NCBI GenBank assembly: GCA_029891345.1
Contig: CM057002.1
Location: forward strand, 62,114,777 to 62,178,776
Length of the DNA stretch: 64,000 nt
Direction of reading: 5' to 3'
DNA from: Dryococelus australis
Lineage: Eukaryota; Arthropoda; Insecta; Phasmatodea; Phasmatidae
The notes below the pieces were generated by a model. The model had not been told where the DNA came from and did not search any database. It worked only from the letters and a program-made list of their open reading frames with translations. Shown piece by piece: positions 22,661-33,626 of this stretch. Positions within the stretch are counted from its first letter, which is position 1. Every line of letters begins with the position of its first letter. The translations under genes and the position numbers were made by a program.

Positions 22661-24170
22661 TGCCAATAATTAACTACATTATTTTACCTGTGTGTAGATA
22701 CAAAATTAGAGAAGAGTAATGGAAGATAACCGAAAGCACAAAGTTTGTAGTTGCCACTCTCCTATACGGCATAAGAAATATTTTTGAAGTTCTACACACT
22801 GTAACAGGAAAATCATGAGAAGTATAAAGAGAGGTATAAACTTCTGAGTTTCCTCTACATTTCATTTCACGTGCATACCATCCATCTATATCTAAAAACA
22901 GTAAAGTTTATTACTCATTACTTGTTTTCTGTGCATGTCCAGAAAAACTATCAACCTGCCATTGTTTTACAATTATTTAGATCAAAAATACTTTTAGTAA
23001 AAAAAAAAAAACATTATCTCATGGTTAGAAGACACCACATATTTGTCCGTAAAATCAGAAAATATTTGACAGAATAGTTTGAAAGTGATATGTTGAGTTT
23101 TAACATATTCCAGAGGTGGAAAGCAAGCATGCAGAGCTGCTGAGTTTACTGCCTACATGCAGAAGCTGAGGGAGCACGGAGGAGGCACAGATAAGGTGCA
23201 TAATTCCAGTGATTCTTTGAGGCCCCACTCAGGGGAAAGACTGGTTGGAGCAGCAGCAACCATGCTCATCTGTAAAAGAGCACTAAGGCTATATCTTATT
23301 TGTCAGTACATACTTGTTAAGTATATACATATTTGTAATTACCATTGTGTCAGAGGCATGTTCTCCATGAATGCATTGCATGCAGTGAATGCTTTAATAA
23401 AATTCAAATGTGAACGTAATTCGTTACCATATACTTCCCATTTTTCTTTGAAATAAAAATAAATTTTTGTTTCCTCGCTACACATGACACTGGGATTGAC
23501 AGCCTCTCTTTCCTAACAGTAACCCAAAACATTGCGACAAGGCGCTGAGGGGTGGAGCGCTCGGTGCGTGTTTTGATAATTGATTCAAATAGTTCCGTAA
23601 AACGGCGAGGCATAGCACTGTGGTATTCTCAACACTCGTTCAGCAGGTGTGACCATAGAAGCAAGCTCGCGTGAAATATGGCACATGCATGGACAAGGAG
23701 ACATTGCATTCAGCGTGCTAGTGACTGATGGGTTGCCTGTTCTTACATTTGAATTAGTCTGTAAAAGTGACATCGTAATAAGAGTATTTAATCATATTTC
23801 CAGCTACGCTCGTTTAGTGAGAAGTTAGAACTTGTTAAAATGGGACCTACGCCCACTCTCAACAATTTAAAGACAAAGAATAAACGAATAAAGTCAGAAA
23901 CTTAGTATGAATATTTTGATAGTGTCGCTTCTACATCTATTCAAATACGTTTACGACTCATTCCCATGAGCACATCTTCCATCTCTACAGGGAACGGGAA
24001 CTTCTGTGTTTTTCCTTCTCACCTGGAGGATACGCAACCGGGCAGCAATGCTGACACCCCCGCCCCCCCACTCAATGCCAACAAGCTGCCCAGACCTTAG
24101 ACAAGGCCCAGCACACCCGACGAAGCCAGAATCCTTGACGAGAGGATTGTCCACGCCACTCTTGCACCAG
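22660..24170. other. Stretch without recognised genes
   Basis: AT-rich with short open frames only. No repeat ends or protein motifs were recognised. Confidence 0.5.
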
Positions 24171-24184
24171 AAGCTTACAAGCTA

Positions 24185-24500
24185 CCACTATATAAGTCCG
24201 GTCGCAGCCAAGTTAAGGAATCATTCTTCTGCATCTCTAGCAATCTCCCAACAGCACTGCCAGTGCTCGGGATCTTCATAGAAGTTACCAACTTTCAACT
24301 ACGCCCTCGCGGCTACTTACTACGTACGTCGACGACCAGTCAACCTGACGACATATGAACACTATACCTCTAGATACCTTTATTCAGCAGTTTAACTTTA
24401 ACTCTATTTTTGTCTAGAACAAGTATTACCCTTTTACTTGGAACCAGGTCACCTACACGTGGTAGCACGCAGTTACCTTCACCTATCCTCCAACTTGGTA
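24185..24500 (+). promoter_or_regulatory. TATA and arthropod-type initiator, LTR-like
   Basis: TATATAAG at 24190 is followed about 31 bases downstream by TCATTC, which fits the arthropod initiator consensus TCA(G/T)T(T/C). About 190 bases further is ttttgtctagaacaag and a pyrimidine/ggtcacct part, recalling 21190-21215 in the putative LTR. I infer a diverged LTR fragment of the same broad group. Confidence 0.4.
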
Positions 24501-25164
24501 GGAGGTAGCACAGGTCACGTGTTTATTGAGCTCTCAAAAAACACATGTTGCTCTCTACCTTTCTGTTTTTATTCCCAGGGTATTTCTTTGTATCCACAGT
24601 TGAAGATAGATTACGATATGTACTGTCGATGGAAACCGGGAATTTTACTAAACAGAATTAAGACATACGTATTAGACCGATACCTGTTTCTTCCCAGCTA
24701 AACATCAGCACTGTCAGTGCTCGTGGGGAAGAAACAGTGACACCACAACCACTAGCAACACCTTCACACCAGGAGGCACAAGACTCAGGTTGCTTCTCAC
24801 CATCTGCACTGAATAGTGCGCGGTGACCATGGCCTGCAGTGTTGTCAGGCATCCTAGTGCGAATGCACAACCAGTAGAGGCTTGGCAGGCCACACGGCTC
24901 CACGTCCCTGATCAGCCCGCCTATGGTGGGAAATCAGTGGGGACTCTTATCGAGCTCGAGCCGGCAAGTCACTATTGGGTTACACTGTTAGTATTTCTGT
25001 CTCAGTGCACTGCGTAAATTATAGAACTGTTACCCTATGCCTCACGAGACGAGGAGTGGCAGAAAACACAGGGAGCAGCACCTGGCTCACCCTACTCTCA
25101 GGTCGAGGATAGCATTACCCCATCCTATGCAGGATAGACAGGTGGAACGGCACCGTGCCGCCAA

Positions 25165-25215
25165 ACTCATATAAGCAGTCACACCTGCTCTGGTTGTGTT
25201 CATTAACTTTCCACT
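25165..25215 (+). promoter_or_regulatory. TATA-like core promoter in a repeat fragment
   Basis: CATATAAGC at about 25169 is followed about 30 bases later by ttCATTAAC, near the initiator consensus. The block is GC-richer than its surroundings, and no gene follows. A retroelement promoter remnant is the likeliest reading. Confidence 0.3.
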
Positions 25216-25399
25216 GTGTGTCCGCATCTACACCAAGTGTCACCCGATTGTCACCGGACTTCTGACTGGTACTGAAGTGCGCCTAGGCTGGGACAACCAT
25301 ATCTTCTGGTCTAAAGAAGCTCGTATGTGGAACATCCGTTCCAGCATCAACGTAATTTGTCCCACCTAAGGACGTATCTACCTAGAATACACTAGAAGA

Positions 25400-27395
25400 G
25401 TGTATAAGAATTAGCCAACCCCCCTAGTCTCAACTAACGTATCCAGTCAGTCTAATCGGACACCCGTCAATTTAATCCTGATATTTACAAAAATGAGTTA
25501 ATGAATGTGTAAAAAAAAATGTTGTAAAGGAAATAATTTTTGAAAACTTAAAAATAAAAAGGACATTATGTTTTGTGAACTGAGAAGTAATTTTACTTTT
25601 TAATTACATTTTTAGACAGGTAAATATCAACATTTTAAAATTATTCTTGTTAACAAGCATAAATGTAACTTTGCCTTAGCCCTAAATAAAGTGACTTACT
25701 ACTAGCGAATTGAAGTATTTTGAGACTTTGGGTGATTAAATTAACTTTCAACTTTAAATTTAAAATTATTGTATTTACCCAGTGAATCTCGCTATTTGAC
25801 ACCTGGAATGAAGTTTTTCTTTCTCTCATTTAGAACATTAAAATGTTTCTTTAAATAATGGCTACAAAAAACTTCTAATTCTTGACAACTATTACCACAT
25901 ATTACCCTAGGGATTAAGGTTTTTGCTTTTCTTCAGCTTGCATGCTGAAATATCTTGTCTATGATTTGTCTTAAGTGTTTCTAATGATTTTATTTAGGGT
26001 TCAATTATGTCCAGTTATATGTGTCAAGGTATTAGTGTGGCAATTTAGATACTTTTGCATTACTTCAGTACTTAGGTTTTCTTAAGGATTGAGTGGTTAA
26101 GGATCTCATACACTTCACATACACCTACATGAGGGTATTATCTAAATATGGAGAAGCTTTATACGGGCAAGTGACCCAGATGAAGGTACTAGTGAGAGGA
26201 AAAGGATACTAAAGCACTTCATTTTGTTACTATTAATATTTATTTACTCTGTGCCAAAGTGAGTTTAGTATTGCATGCCTTGCCAAAACTTTCAGGATAT
26301 GCCCTTGCATTGTGTGTAATTACCCTGACTATTGGAACGGGTTTGTTCTGGTTGTACTTATCTCATTGCACAACCTGGCATAAAAATCATGAACTACTAC
26401 AAAGAAAACACGTGTTTTGTAATGCTGAGCTAATGGCTTTTACTGTAAATAAACATTTTGTGTTCTATGTTCTTTGTCTTTTGTTGTGTTTATGCCTATG
26501 GTGGTGTTGCAAAAAAATAATAATGCTTTTGCAATGTCTATGTGTAACAGTTAGGTTATTGTAAAAGCAGAAATGATGTTGCACATTGGTTACTTCGCAG
26601 AATAAGTCGGCAGGCGGGTAAGTAGAACCACAGAAAGTCCCCCCCATAGGTTATGTACGTGATGTGTGAAACAAACATGACAACCGCCGCATATACGCAA
26701 ATTCACACAGCAAGTAAGCAACTTCGTGTAAGTGGAAATTACAGAAGCCGTGCGTACTACACTAGGAATTGGGATGGCGCTAATATATACTTAGTGGCAC
26801 AGGTGAGGCGTCGTATGGACATGAACACACATGAAGGACATTGAGAGACAGCCTAAAGCCGGGTTTAAAATAAAATAATTATGTGTTAAAAATTATTCAG
26901 TAAGCGCTGATCTGGCACTCGTAAACAAGTCTTCAGTATTTGCAGTTTACCATTAGTGTTTCAATTCTTAATTTGAACCAATGAAAACAGGCGACAATGC
27001 TGCCATGTTTACTTTTGTTCCTCTCCTAACCTCATACATCACAACTCACAACCATATTTATGCAGATCATTCTTAAAAGCCGACATATTCTATCTGAGAA
27101 GCTTATTTTTGTGAACAAATAAAATTGTAAACATATGGACACAAACACACATTTCTAATATTTTTTATACTTACAATAGTGTCATTAATAGTATCTTGTC
27201 AACAACACAGATCTGTTCTGATTGGTAAACATCTCATGTTTCACTTAAGATATAAATTATAACTATTTCTTTTAATGCTTAAAGAAGTCCCAACGATACA
27301 CACAACATTCTAAGTTCCCTTGTAAACAAATACCTTGGATAACAAACATTAGCATCTTCTGCACATGTCTTAATGCAGACACATTACATCTTTTC
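25400..27395. other. AT-rich stretch without recognised genes
   Basis: The 101-codon hydrophobic open frame at 26259-26564 has no recognisable domain, and its cysteine/leucine richness reflects T-rich DNA. No repeat ends were recognised. Confidence 0.5.
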
Positions 27396-27399
27396 AACA

Positions 27400-27660
27400 A
27401 TGGAATGAACGACTTCAGCTCATTAGCCAGCAAGCCTTGCGCCTAATTTCAACGGAGCTTTTATTGATGCCCGAAACAAGGTGTTATAAACTTTTTTGTT
27501 AACTCTTGGCAAGAATGGAGTTTCCAGTTGGAAATTGTACTGTTCACCGGACAGCCGAGACTAAGGATCTGAGACACCAAGTTCCACTGCACGCCGCTAT
27601 ATAGCTACACCAGTATGCTTCGCAGCCTTCTCATTTCCGAGCCAGCTGTTGACGTCACTG
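27400..27660 (+). repeat. Dispersed LTR-like repeat, copy 2, with TATA and initiator
   Basis: This is the partner of 2760-2970 (see that entry). It continues into TATATAG at 27597-27603 and TCATTT near 27631, a spacing normal for a TATA/initiator promoter. Confidence 0.5.
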
Positions 27661-28569
27661 GAAAAAGCTATGCTATCGCTCAGGGGGTCAATTACTTTCT
27701 GTTTCAAAACTTGCTGACTTTTCCAGGTTTTCCAGACCAAATGTGAATTTTTCCCTGACTGCTCATTTTGACATAATCTTTGCTTATGACAAAACTTATT
27801 ATTTCAATTGTTTAACGCAATGAAAACAATAAAAAAATTACCTTTGTGTAGCAGCTATAGTAGCTAATTCAATGGTCGTCAGGATCCCAATTTTCACAAA
27901 ATAAAACTACAATGTGGTTTGATGAACAAAACCTCTGAAGCCAAGCATCTATCTCATGTACACATTTCTTACGTTTAACAGTGGACATAGTGTAGAAGAG
28001 TTGGTTATACAGTTTCATCTCAAATAAATTGTAAATTCAAAACATTTCTTATTTGTAACACGTCTCCCATATCACTACAGTCCCCAAGTAAACTACATAA
28101 ATTATTGCATCTATTATGCAGATCTTTTTATGAAAATTGCATAAAAATATTACTTTTAAACTTTTATTTAATGAAACTAAAAATATAGTGTAAAAATTTT
28201 CTACACAGATTTGAGCATGTGAATTTAATATAAACTTAATAAATATAACTCATCTACTACTTAAAAGTAAATAATGAAAGGAACACACACAAAATTTTTT
28301 AAGCTGTCTTGAGCACATACTGAATGCATAACACATACACAGAGCTTAAATATTTTTGTATGACTGACTTTAAAAATAATTTTAGACAAACCATTTAACC
28401 TGCAAAATTTAAATAGTCCAACTCCCTAGAAAATACAAATATGAATGTTAATAATTTAAAAAAAATTGTACACTACAGAGATGGTAACAGTTTATTCACA
28501 TCCATCATCATTTGTGTTCTGCCCAGAGGCAGGTTTTCACGTGGTATCTCTCTATGCCCCCGTCTTCTG

Positions 28570-29115
28570 CCTACCTCTTCAGGTCCATGTGCTTTCCGCT
28601 TCCCCACATGTCATCTATCAACTTGTATCTTCTCCTTTTCAATCTTTTTCCACAAACTATTCTATCCATAGCGCAAGTTAGCAAGCACTCCCGTCTCCAC
28701 AAGTGTCCCATCAAGTTGTTCTTCCTTTCTCTTACGACTTTCAGCAGTTTTCTCCTCTCATTAACTCTTTCCAGCACTTCTTCATTACTCACTCTTTCCA
28801 CCCAGTATATCTTCTCCATTCTCCTTTACATCCACATCTCAAACGCTTCTAGCCTTTTTACGTACTCACGTCTCAGTGTCCACGTGTCTGCCCCATACAG
28901 TACCACACTCCATATTAAACACTTGCCAAGTCTTTTCCTCAGTGCTTTATCTTGTTTTCCGCATAGCAATCTCCTCTTCCTATTGAATGCATCCTTCCCT
29001 ACCACAATACGAGTCTTCACCTCCTAATGACATTTAAAGTCCTCAGTTATTGTACTTCCTAGATATTTGAATGCTCTTACTTGGCTGATATTAACATGTC
29101 CTATCTTTAATATTT
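28570..29115 (-). pseudogene. Non-LTR retrotransposon (LINE) RT C-terminal fragment
   Basis: On the minus strand the order is FKYLGSTITED, then EVKTRIVVGKDAFNRKR, KRLGKCLIWSVVLYGADTWTLR, EAFEMWMWRRM, IYWVERVSNEEVL and LRKVVRER-like/GHLWRRE. This is the conserved region just after the RT catalytic core in many insect LINEs. The catalytic FADD part is missing, and a frame change occurs near 28822. A TAG replaces a codon after FKCH at about 29026. LINE copies are usually 5' truncated, which fits. The long plus-strand frame at 28512-29027 is only its antisense shadow. Confidence 0.88.
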
Positions 29116-29284
29116 GTCAGTTTCCTTTATTTACTGAATACCATATGCTTTGTTTTTGAATTCACATCCATACTAAACATAAATACTAACTTAAAGGTTG
29201 AAAATAACTGCAAACATTTCCCTCAAGATTCTTTGGCGGAAAACAAATTCCATAATTCACACTTCAGCAGCTGAAAACATTTTC

Positions 29285-29306
29285 CGGGGGGGGGGGGGGG
29301 GGGGGG
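29285..29306 (+). repeat. G22 homopolymer
   Basis: Twenty-two consecutive G within the CAGGG-ended repeat. Such a run can form G-quadruplexes and its length is unreliable in assemblies. Confidence 0.97.
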
Positions 29307-29424
29307 AAGTTTTTTTACAAAATTCCCAGATTTTTTCCTGACCTATACAATTCCCAGACTTTTCCAGGTTTTCCCTAGAGTGGCCACCCTGTATGTGTCT
29401 CCAGCTGACAGGGGAAGGACCCAA

Positions 29425-29520
29425 AAGAGTATAAATAGAGTCGCAAGCAGACTCATGACCAGTGGGCACTCGGCACGGTACGTCACATCTTTGTTGCATC
29501 AGGCAGCAGAACATTGCGCT
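29425..29520 (+). promoter_or_regulatory. TATA-box promoter-like segment
   Basis: TATAAATAG at 29430-29438 lies in a GC-balanced block immediately right of the CAGGG-ended element. No gene follows. It is probably another LTR-like remnant. Confidence 0.3.
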
Positions 29521-30082
29521 CCTCGGAAAGTTTAAAGCCACCTAGCTTCGCAGCACTACATTGGTGCACTCTGGTTGGCCCAGTAAGTTTACTTGCTGGG
29601 TCATCTCGAACCTAGCGCCTAGTGAATCAGCAGCTATGGGTGCAATGCAGCGAATAGCCAGACTACTTTTTGTGGAAAACATTAACACTTCAGGGTTGTT
29701 CCAGACGGCCAAATCCCCCCCCCCCCCAACCGCAGGGGCATGTCCGAGCTGGCGGGCTTCGTGAGAGTAACGGGTGGCCACAATGTCTATTTCCTGTCAG
29801 CTTCATCATTGGCATGTGGATGCAGTTTACTTTTTCCAACTTAATCGGTGGCTTTTTTCATGATGTGTTCCATTTCCTTACATAACATAGTTTTTAGGAT
29901 CTCTTAATGCAGACAGCTCTTTGTGAAATAAGCATCTATCAGTAATTTCACAAATAAAACAGTAACATTTCAACACAATCCAAACAAAATAATAAGCATT
30001 TGTTAAACATCTGGTGCATGTTTAAAATGCACTTGCTAACTAAAAAGAAAGATGTGTATAGCCAGCAAGATGGGATAAAAAG

Positions 30083-30945
30083 TAGGGTTGACCCGATACA
30101 GATACCGATTAACCGGCCGATACCACAATTATCGGCATCAGCAGTATCTGAAGATTATTTGCAGATTATTGTTCACACATTAGTAGCACCAATTTATTTA
30201 ACACAACATTAAAAAACCCAGCATGCTACATCTCATAAAGCATTAATTTTCCGCATCTATTAATCAGATATTCTGTCCAAAATCCAAAATATATTCGGAA
30301 CAATTGTTTTTTTTTTTTTGACAACTTGTTCCCGTTGTTTACATTCCACCATATTTTCTTTCGGTACATTCGCCAAAGATTGTTTGCACAATTCGTTTTT
30401 GGAAACTACTTGAATGCAAAACGACAGAGTTAACTGACACATGGTGCTATCGAAAGTATTGTTTACATTCCGCAAGAGTTTTTTGTTTTATTTTCTTCTT
30501 ACATGTTTACTGTTTTTACTGCATTTGTGTGTTTGCGACAATGAGAAAGCAAACTTGTATTCTTATTATTATTATGCGTTTACTGCACTCGTAGTTTGGC
30601 GACAATGGAAAAACAACACACATTCTATTACACTGTTGTTATTGAAAGTGATGAGTGAAAGCAAATACACAAGAATTTAAAGGGGCGTAGTTTTTATGTT
30701 AAAGACACTTCTATTTTATTTAGTAGTATAGATTAGTGTTGTATTTCATTGCCATGCTGTAGACACCAAATACAAAGTGCTTAAAGTGTTCATAAAACTG
30801 AAAACTTAAATTTAAGTAATAAAGTATTTCGAAATACTGAGAACTGGGAATTATGATTGTGCTTATTAAAACTGGCATCAGCATCAGTTTAATCTGCGGC
30901 ATCTGCAGTTGAGAATCGGTTTCATTGGTATCGGCCCATTACTAA
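30083..30945. mobile_element. GATACC-type element, copy 2
   Basis: The left end is tagggttgacccgatac and the right end, reversed, is tagtaatgggccgatacc. The interior is AT-rich, with a T12-13 run near 30306 and no transposase. It groups with 13939-14080, 39232-40205 and 60174-61222 by its ends and by the gataccgat motifs next to them. Confidence 0.65.
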
Positions 30946-31677
30946 TAAAAAGTTGGGGGAAAAAAAAAAAAAAAACCTTGAACATGTTCAATCAACCAAG
31001 ATACACACTTCAAACAACCTAGAAGCTGAGGGGAAAAAACCCAGTAAAAGATGATTTATTTCTTTCCAAGGTAAATATGATAGTGTACTTAAATTTAAAA
31101 ATTAACCAGTACATTTTGTGCTACGATTTGACTTTACCATAAACATATTCAAATAGGCCCTTTCAGTCTTATTACAAAGAGGTTTTCCTTTGTAATTTTA
31201 TTTGCAACATTCCTGAAAAGCACAATGTCAATTTTTTTTCAAAATAAAATTCATTTGCAAGCCAAGAATTTGTTTCAATCCAAAAATTTACCATTGAGAT
31301 CACTTCTGATAAGTTTAGACAGAAATACTTATAGTTCAATACCATTATTTTTACTGTACAGTAAAACCCCTCCATTAAGACACCATTTACTACCACCACC
31401 TCTCAGTTAGGACCCAATCCCCAGTAACCATGAAAAGTTTGGGTTGAAAAAGTTTGTTTTTTGTAGACCTTTTCTCCAACTACAAGTTTCTATTATCCAC
31501 CATTTTCAGTCTATGGAAAATTAGCTTTTACTGATGTTAGTGATCCCACATTTCTCAAGCTATCATCATAGACTCTTTCACATTTGTTGTCCCAAGCAGT
31601 GTGAAGCAATAAACTACTTCATGCCAGAAGTGGACACTGGTGTATTGTCCATGGTTGAAAAGGAAATAAAACGTTGA

Positions 31678-31700
31678 GGGGGGGGGGGGGGGGGGGGGGG
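31678..31700 (+). repeat. G23 homopolymer
   Basis: Twenty-three consecutive G inside the Tigger-type element at 31359-32907. The same remarks apply as for the other long G runs. Confidence 0.97.
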
Positions 31701-31994
31701 CTGCAGGCAACTGCAGTAAGGATTCTTTGTCCTATTCACATGCCGCTGCCTCTGCCTTACCCCTCTTGCCCTTTTTCACTTCCATTATCCCTTCTCTTTT
31801 ACTGTATAAACATATGCACATTACACAGACTAGTTTCTTAAGTCAGCATATGTATAACTTCAAATTTAATTCCATGTCCCTTTTTTTATGTTTTTAAAGT
31901 TTATGTGCGCCCATGCCTATGTAATATGCTAATTTTTTTGGTGCACATTTGTTATTTTTACTATGAAGTCAATTTTATGTGTAAAGTGAATAAA

Positions 31995-32545
31995 GGCAGG
32001 TTAGTGTGTGAAAATAAAGTGTGTTCTTATGTTACCGTATTTTGGCGAGCAAGGCAGTGTGCGTGTATAGGTCACGTCAGAAGTTTTTGATGAAAAATTC
32101 AAGATAATTAATATTTCAAGTAGACCGCACTAAATTTTTATATTTCCCTAAACATTGCCCGGCCTCATCATGCAAGTGCAGAGGCCATGCCACCTACATT
32201 TCGTATAGATTCAACACATTGACGTGACTCACATCTATCAGCATGTTTTATCAACACTGGGCGGCTGTTATGAAGCGAACCAGCCCTGTAATAATGACAC
32301 TGGCAGCGGCCAGCTGGCCCACGCATAATCTTATAGCGGATGGTGGCCGCCGCCCGCCAGCTTGTCGCGACTGACCAACAGCTGCCCAGCCCCAAGGATC
32401 TAGGACCAATCAACAGATGCCAGTCACCACGAGCGGCCGTGCTGCAGAAGATCTAGGTGCTCACCCAGCTACGTGTGCACACGAGTGATCCAATGTATCG
32501 TCATATATATTATCAACAATAAAGTTCTGTGTTTTACTTCAAACA
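31995..32545 (-). repeat. Shared module of Tigger-type elements (copy 2)
   Basis: Colinear with 55168-55515: gtgttc(t/a)ta, ggcgag(c/t)aaggcagtgtgc, agaagtttttgatgaaaaat, attcaacacattgacgtga, atcagcatgt, and cagctgcccagcccc occur in the same order. The 32215-32545 part is the inverse of 15625-16010. The strand is given relative to the 15625 copy. Confidence 0.8.
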
Positions 32546-33069
32546 TAAGGCATCTCCAACAGTGTTTAGTTATATTTTAATAATACATAGTACATAATAC
32601 ATAGTCTAATCTTTTTTACGACAAGGGGTGGTACAATATACTTTTTTAGGGTATCAAATTAATCAGGAGACATCCAGTTACTAAAATATACGTACGTATT
32701 TATATTTAATTTAAAAGTGGTTTATTTATGCGCTAGAGACGATTGAACATGAACTTCACGCAAAAATGGCAAGTTCGGGGGCATAGAGGTTAGGCGTGGG
32801 TCGAAATCAGCCCAAAATTTTCCAAATTTTTTATTATGACCCCCCCCCCACCCCTATTAGGACCCTATTCTTGGGAACCGTAATGGGTCGTAATAGAGGC
32901 TCTACTGTACTCAAAATTTAGGAAAAACAAGCATCGTGCAACATTTTTTTTGCCACACTTTGTGCATTACTTTGGAAATGCTTATATTTAATTATCAAAA
33001 TACTCAGAATTGAGAATGAAAAATTAAGAATCAAACATTTAATCAGAATAGGGGAAAATGCATACTCAA

Positions 33070-33085
33070 CCCATCCCTAGTTATT
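33070..33085. other. Possible hAT-type end
   Basis: The sequence aacccatccctag resembles the right end seen at 53478-53490 (gacccatccctag). No matching left end was identified nearby. Confidence 0.3.
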
Positions 33086-33626
33086 TATGTCATCTTAGAT
33101 AGAAAATAGAAAATAAAATTAAAAAATTATGTAACTGGATAATCAATGAGTGGGACTTTTTCAAAATGGTAGGGCAAAACAATATCTCAATGTATTTAAA
33201 TGTCAAGGCCACTTGCACAAAAAGTAAACAATTATGAATAGTGGCAGGAGTTAGTATTTATTGTAATTCTTTTGATAGCAGTGAACATATGATATTTTAC
33301 GCAAAATTATAATTTTTATCAGTAAATTTTTGAGATATTATTTTAGACTTTTTGTTTGAATATACATACAGATTTTTTAAATTTTTGCTACCGCAAACCT
33401 TGTTATTACAAAGTGCCAAAGTGATGGTCCCTTCAGATTCGTATTAAAGAGGTCCAACTGTATTTTAAAACTGTTATGATGTGCAGCGGAAAATGTTCAC
33501 ACAGCCCACCAACTTGCTGGGTTAACACTATCTCCTTTGTGACGAGGTCGTATGGCACATAAGGGTAGAGAGGGGCAGCAGCAGATTACACACACACCAC
33601 GCTGAATTTTTGTATTCCTGTAAATA

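Larger units (their letters stand above)
27681..29391. mobile_element. CAGGG-ended repeat carrying a LINE remnant
   Basis: The left end reads CAGGGGGTCAATT and is followed by gacttttccaggttttccag. The right end, reversed, reads CAGGGTGGCCACT and is followed by gaaaacctggaaaagtctgg. The inner parts thus form an inverted pair. A second copy of the left part, with the following aaaacctct(t/g)aa motif, is at 37425-37650, and a right-end-like segment is at 59752-59812. Inside lies a LINE fragment on the minus strand and a 22-base G run. I do not know the superfamily. Confidence 0.5.
31359..32907. mobile_element. Tigger-type DNA element, non-autonomous
   Basis: The left end CAGTAAAACCCCTCCATTAA pairs imperfectly with the reversed right end CAGTAGAGCCTCTATTACGA. 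TA dinucleotides flank both ends (31357-31358 and 32908-32909). Inside are a 23-base G run and, at 31995-32545, sequence shared with 55168-55515; the 32215-32545 part also matches 15625-16010 in reverse. No transposase frame is seen. Confidence 0.75.

Noticed and set aside
26259..26564. Hydrophobic open frame that could be a small membrane protein
   Set aside because: Leucine/cysteine content follows T-rich DNA and no conserved features, signal peptide pattern or gene context support it.
28512..29027. Plus-strand open frame of 171 codons
   Set aside because: It is antisense to the LINE RT remnant on the minus strand and is serine/leucine-rich low complexity; the minus strand carries the recognisable motifs.
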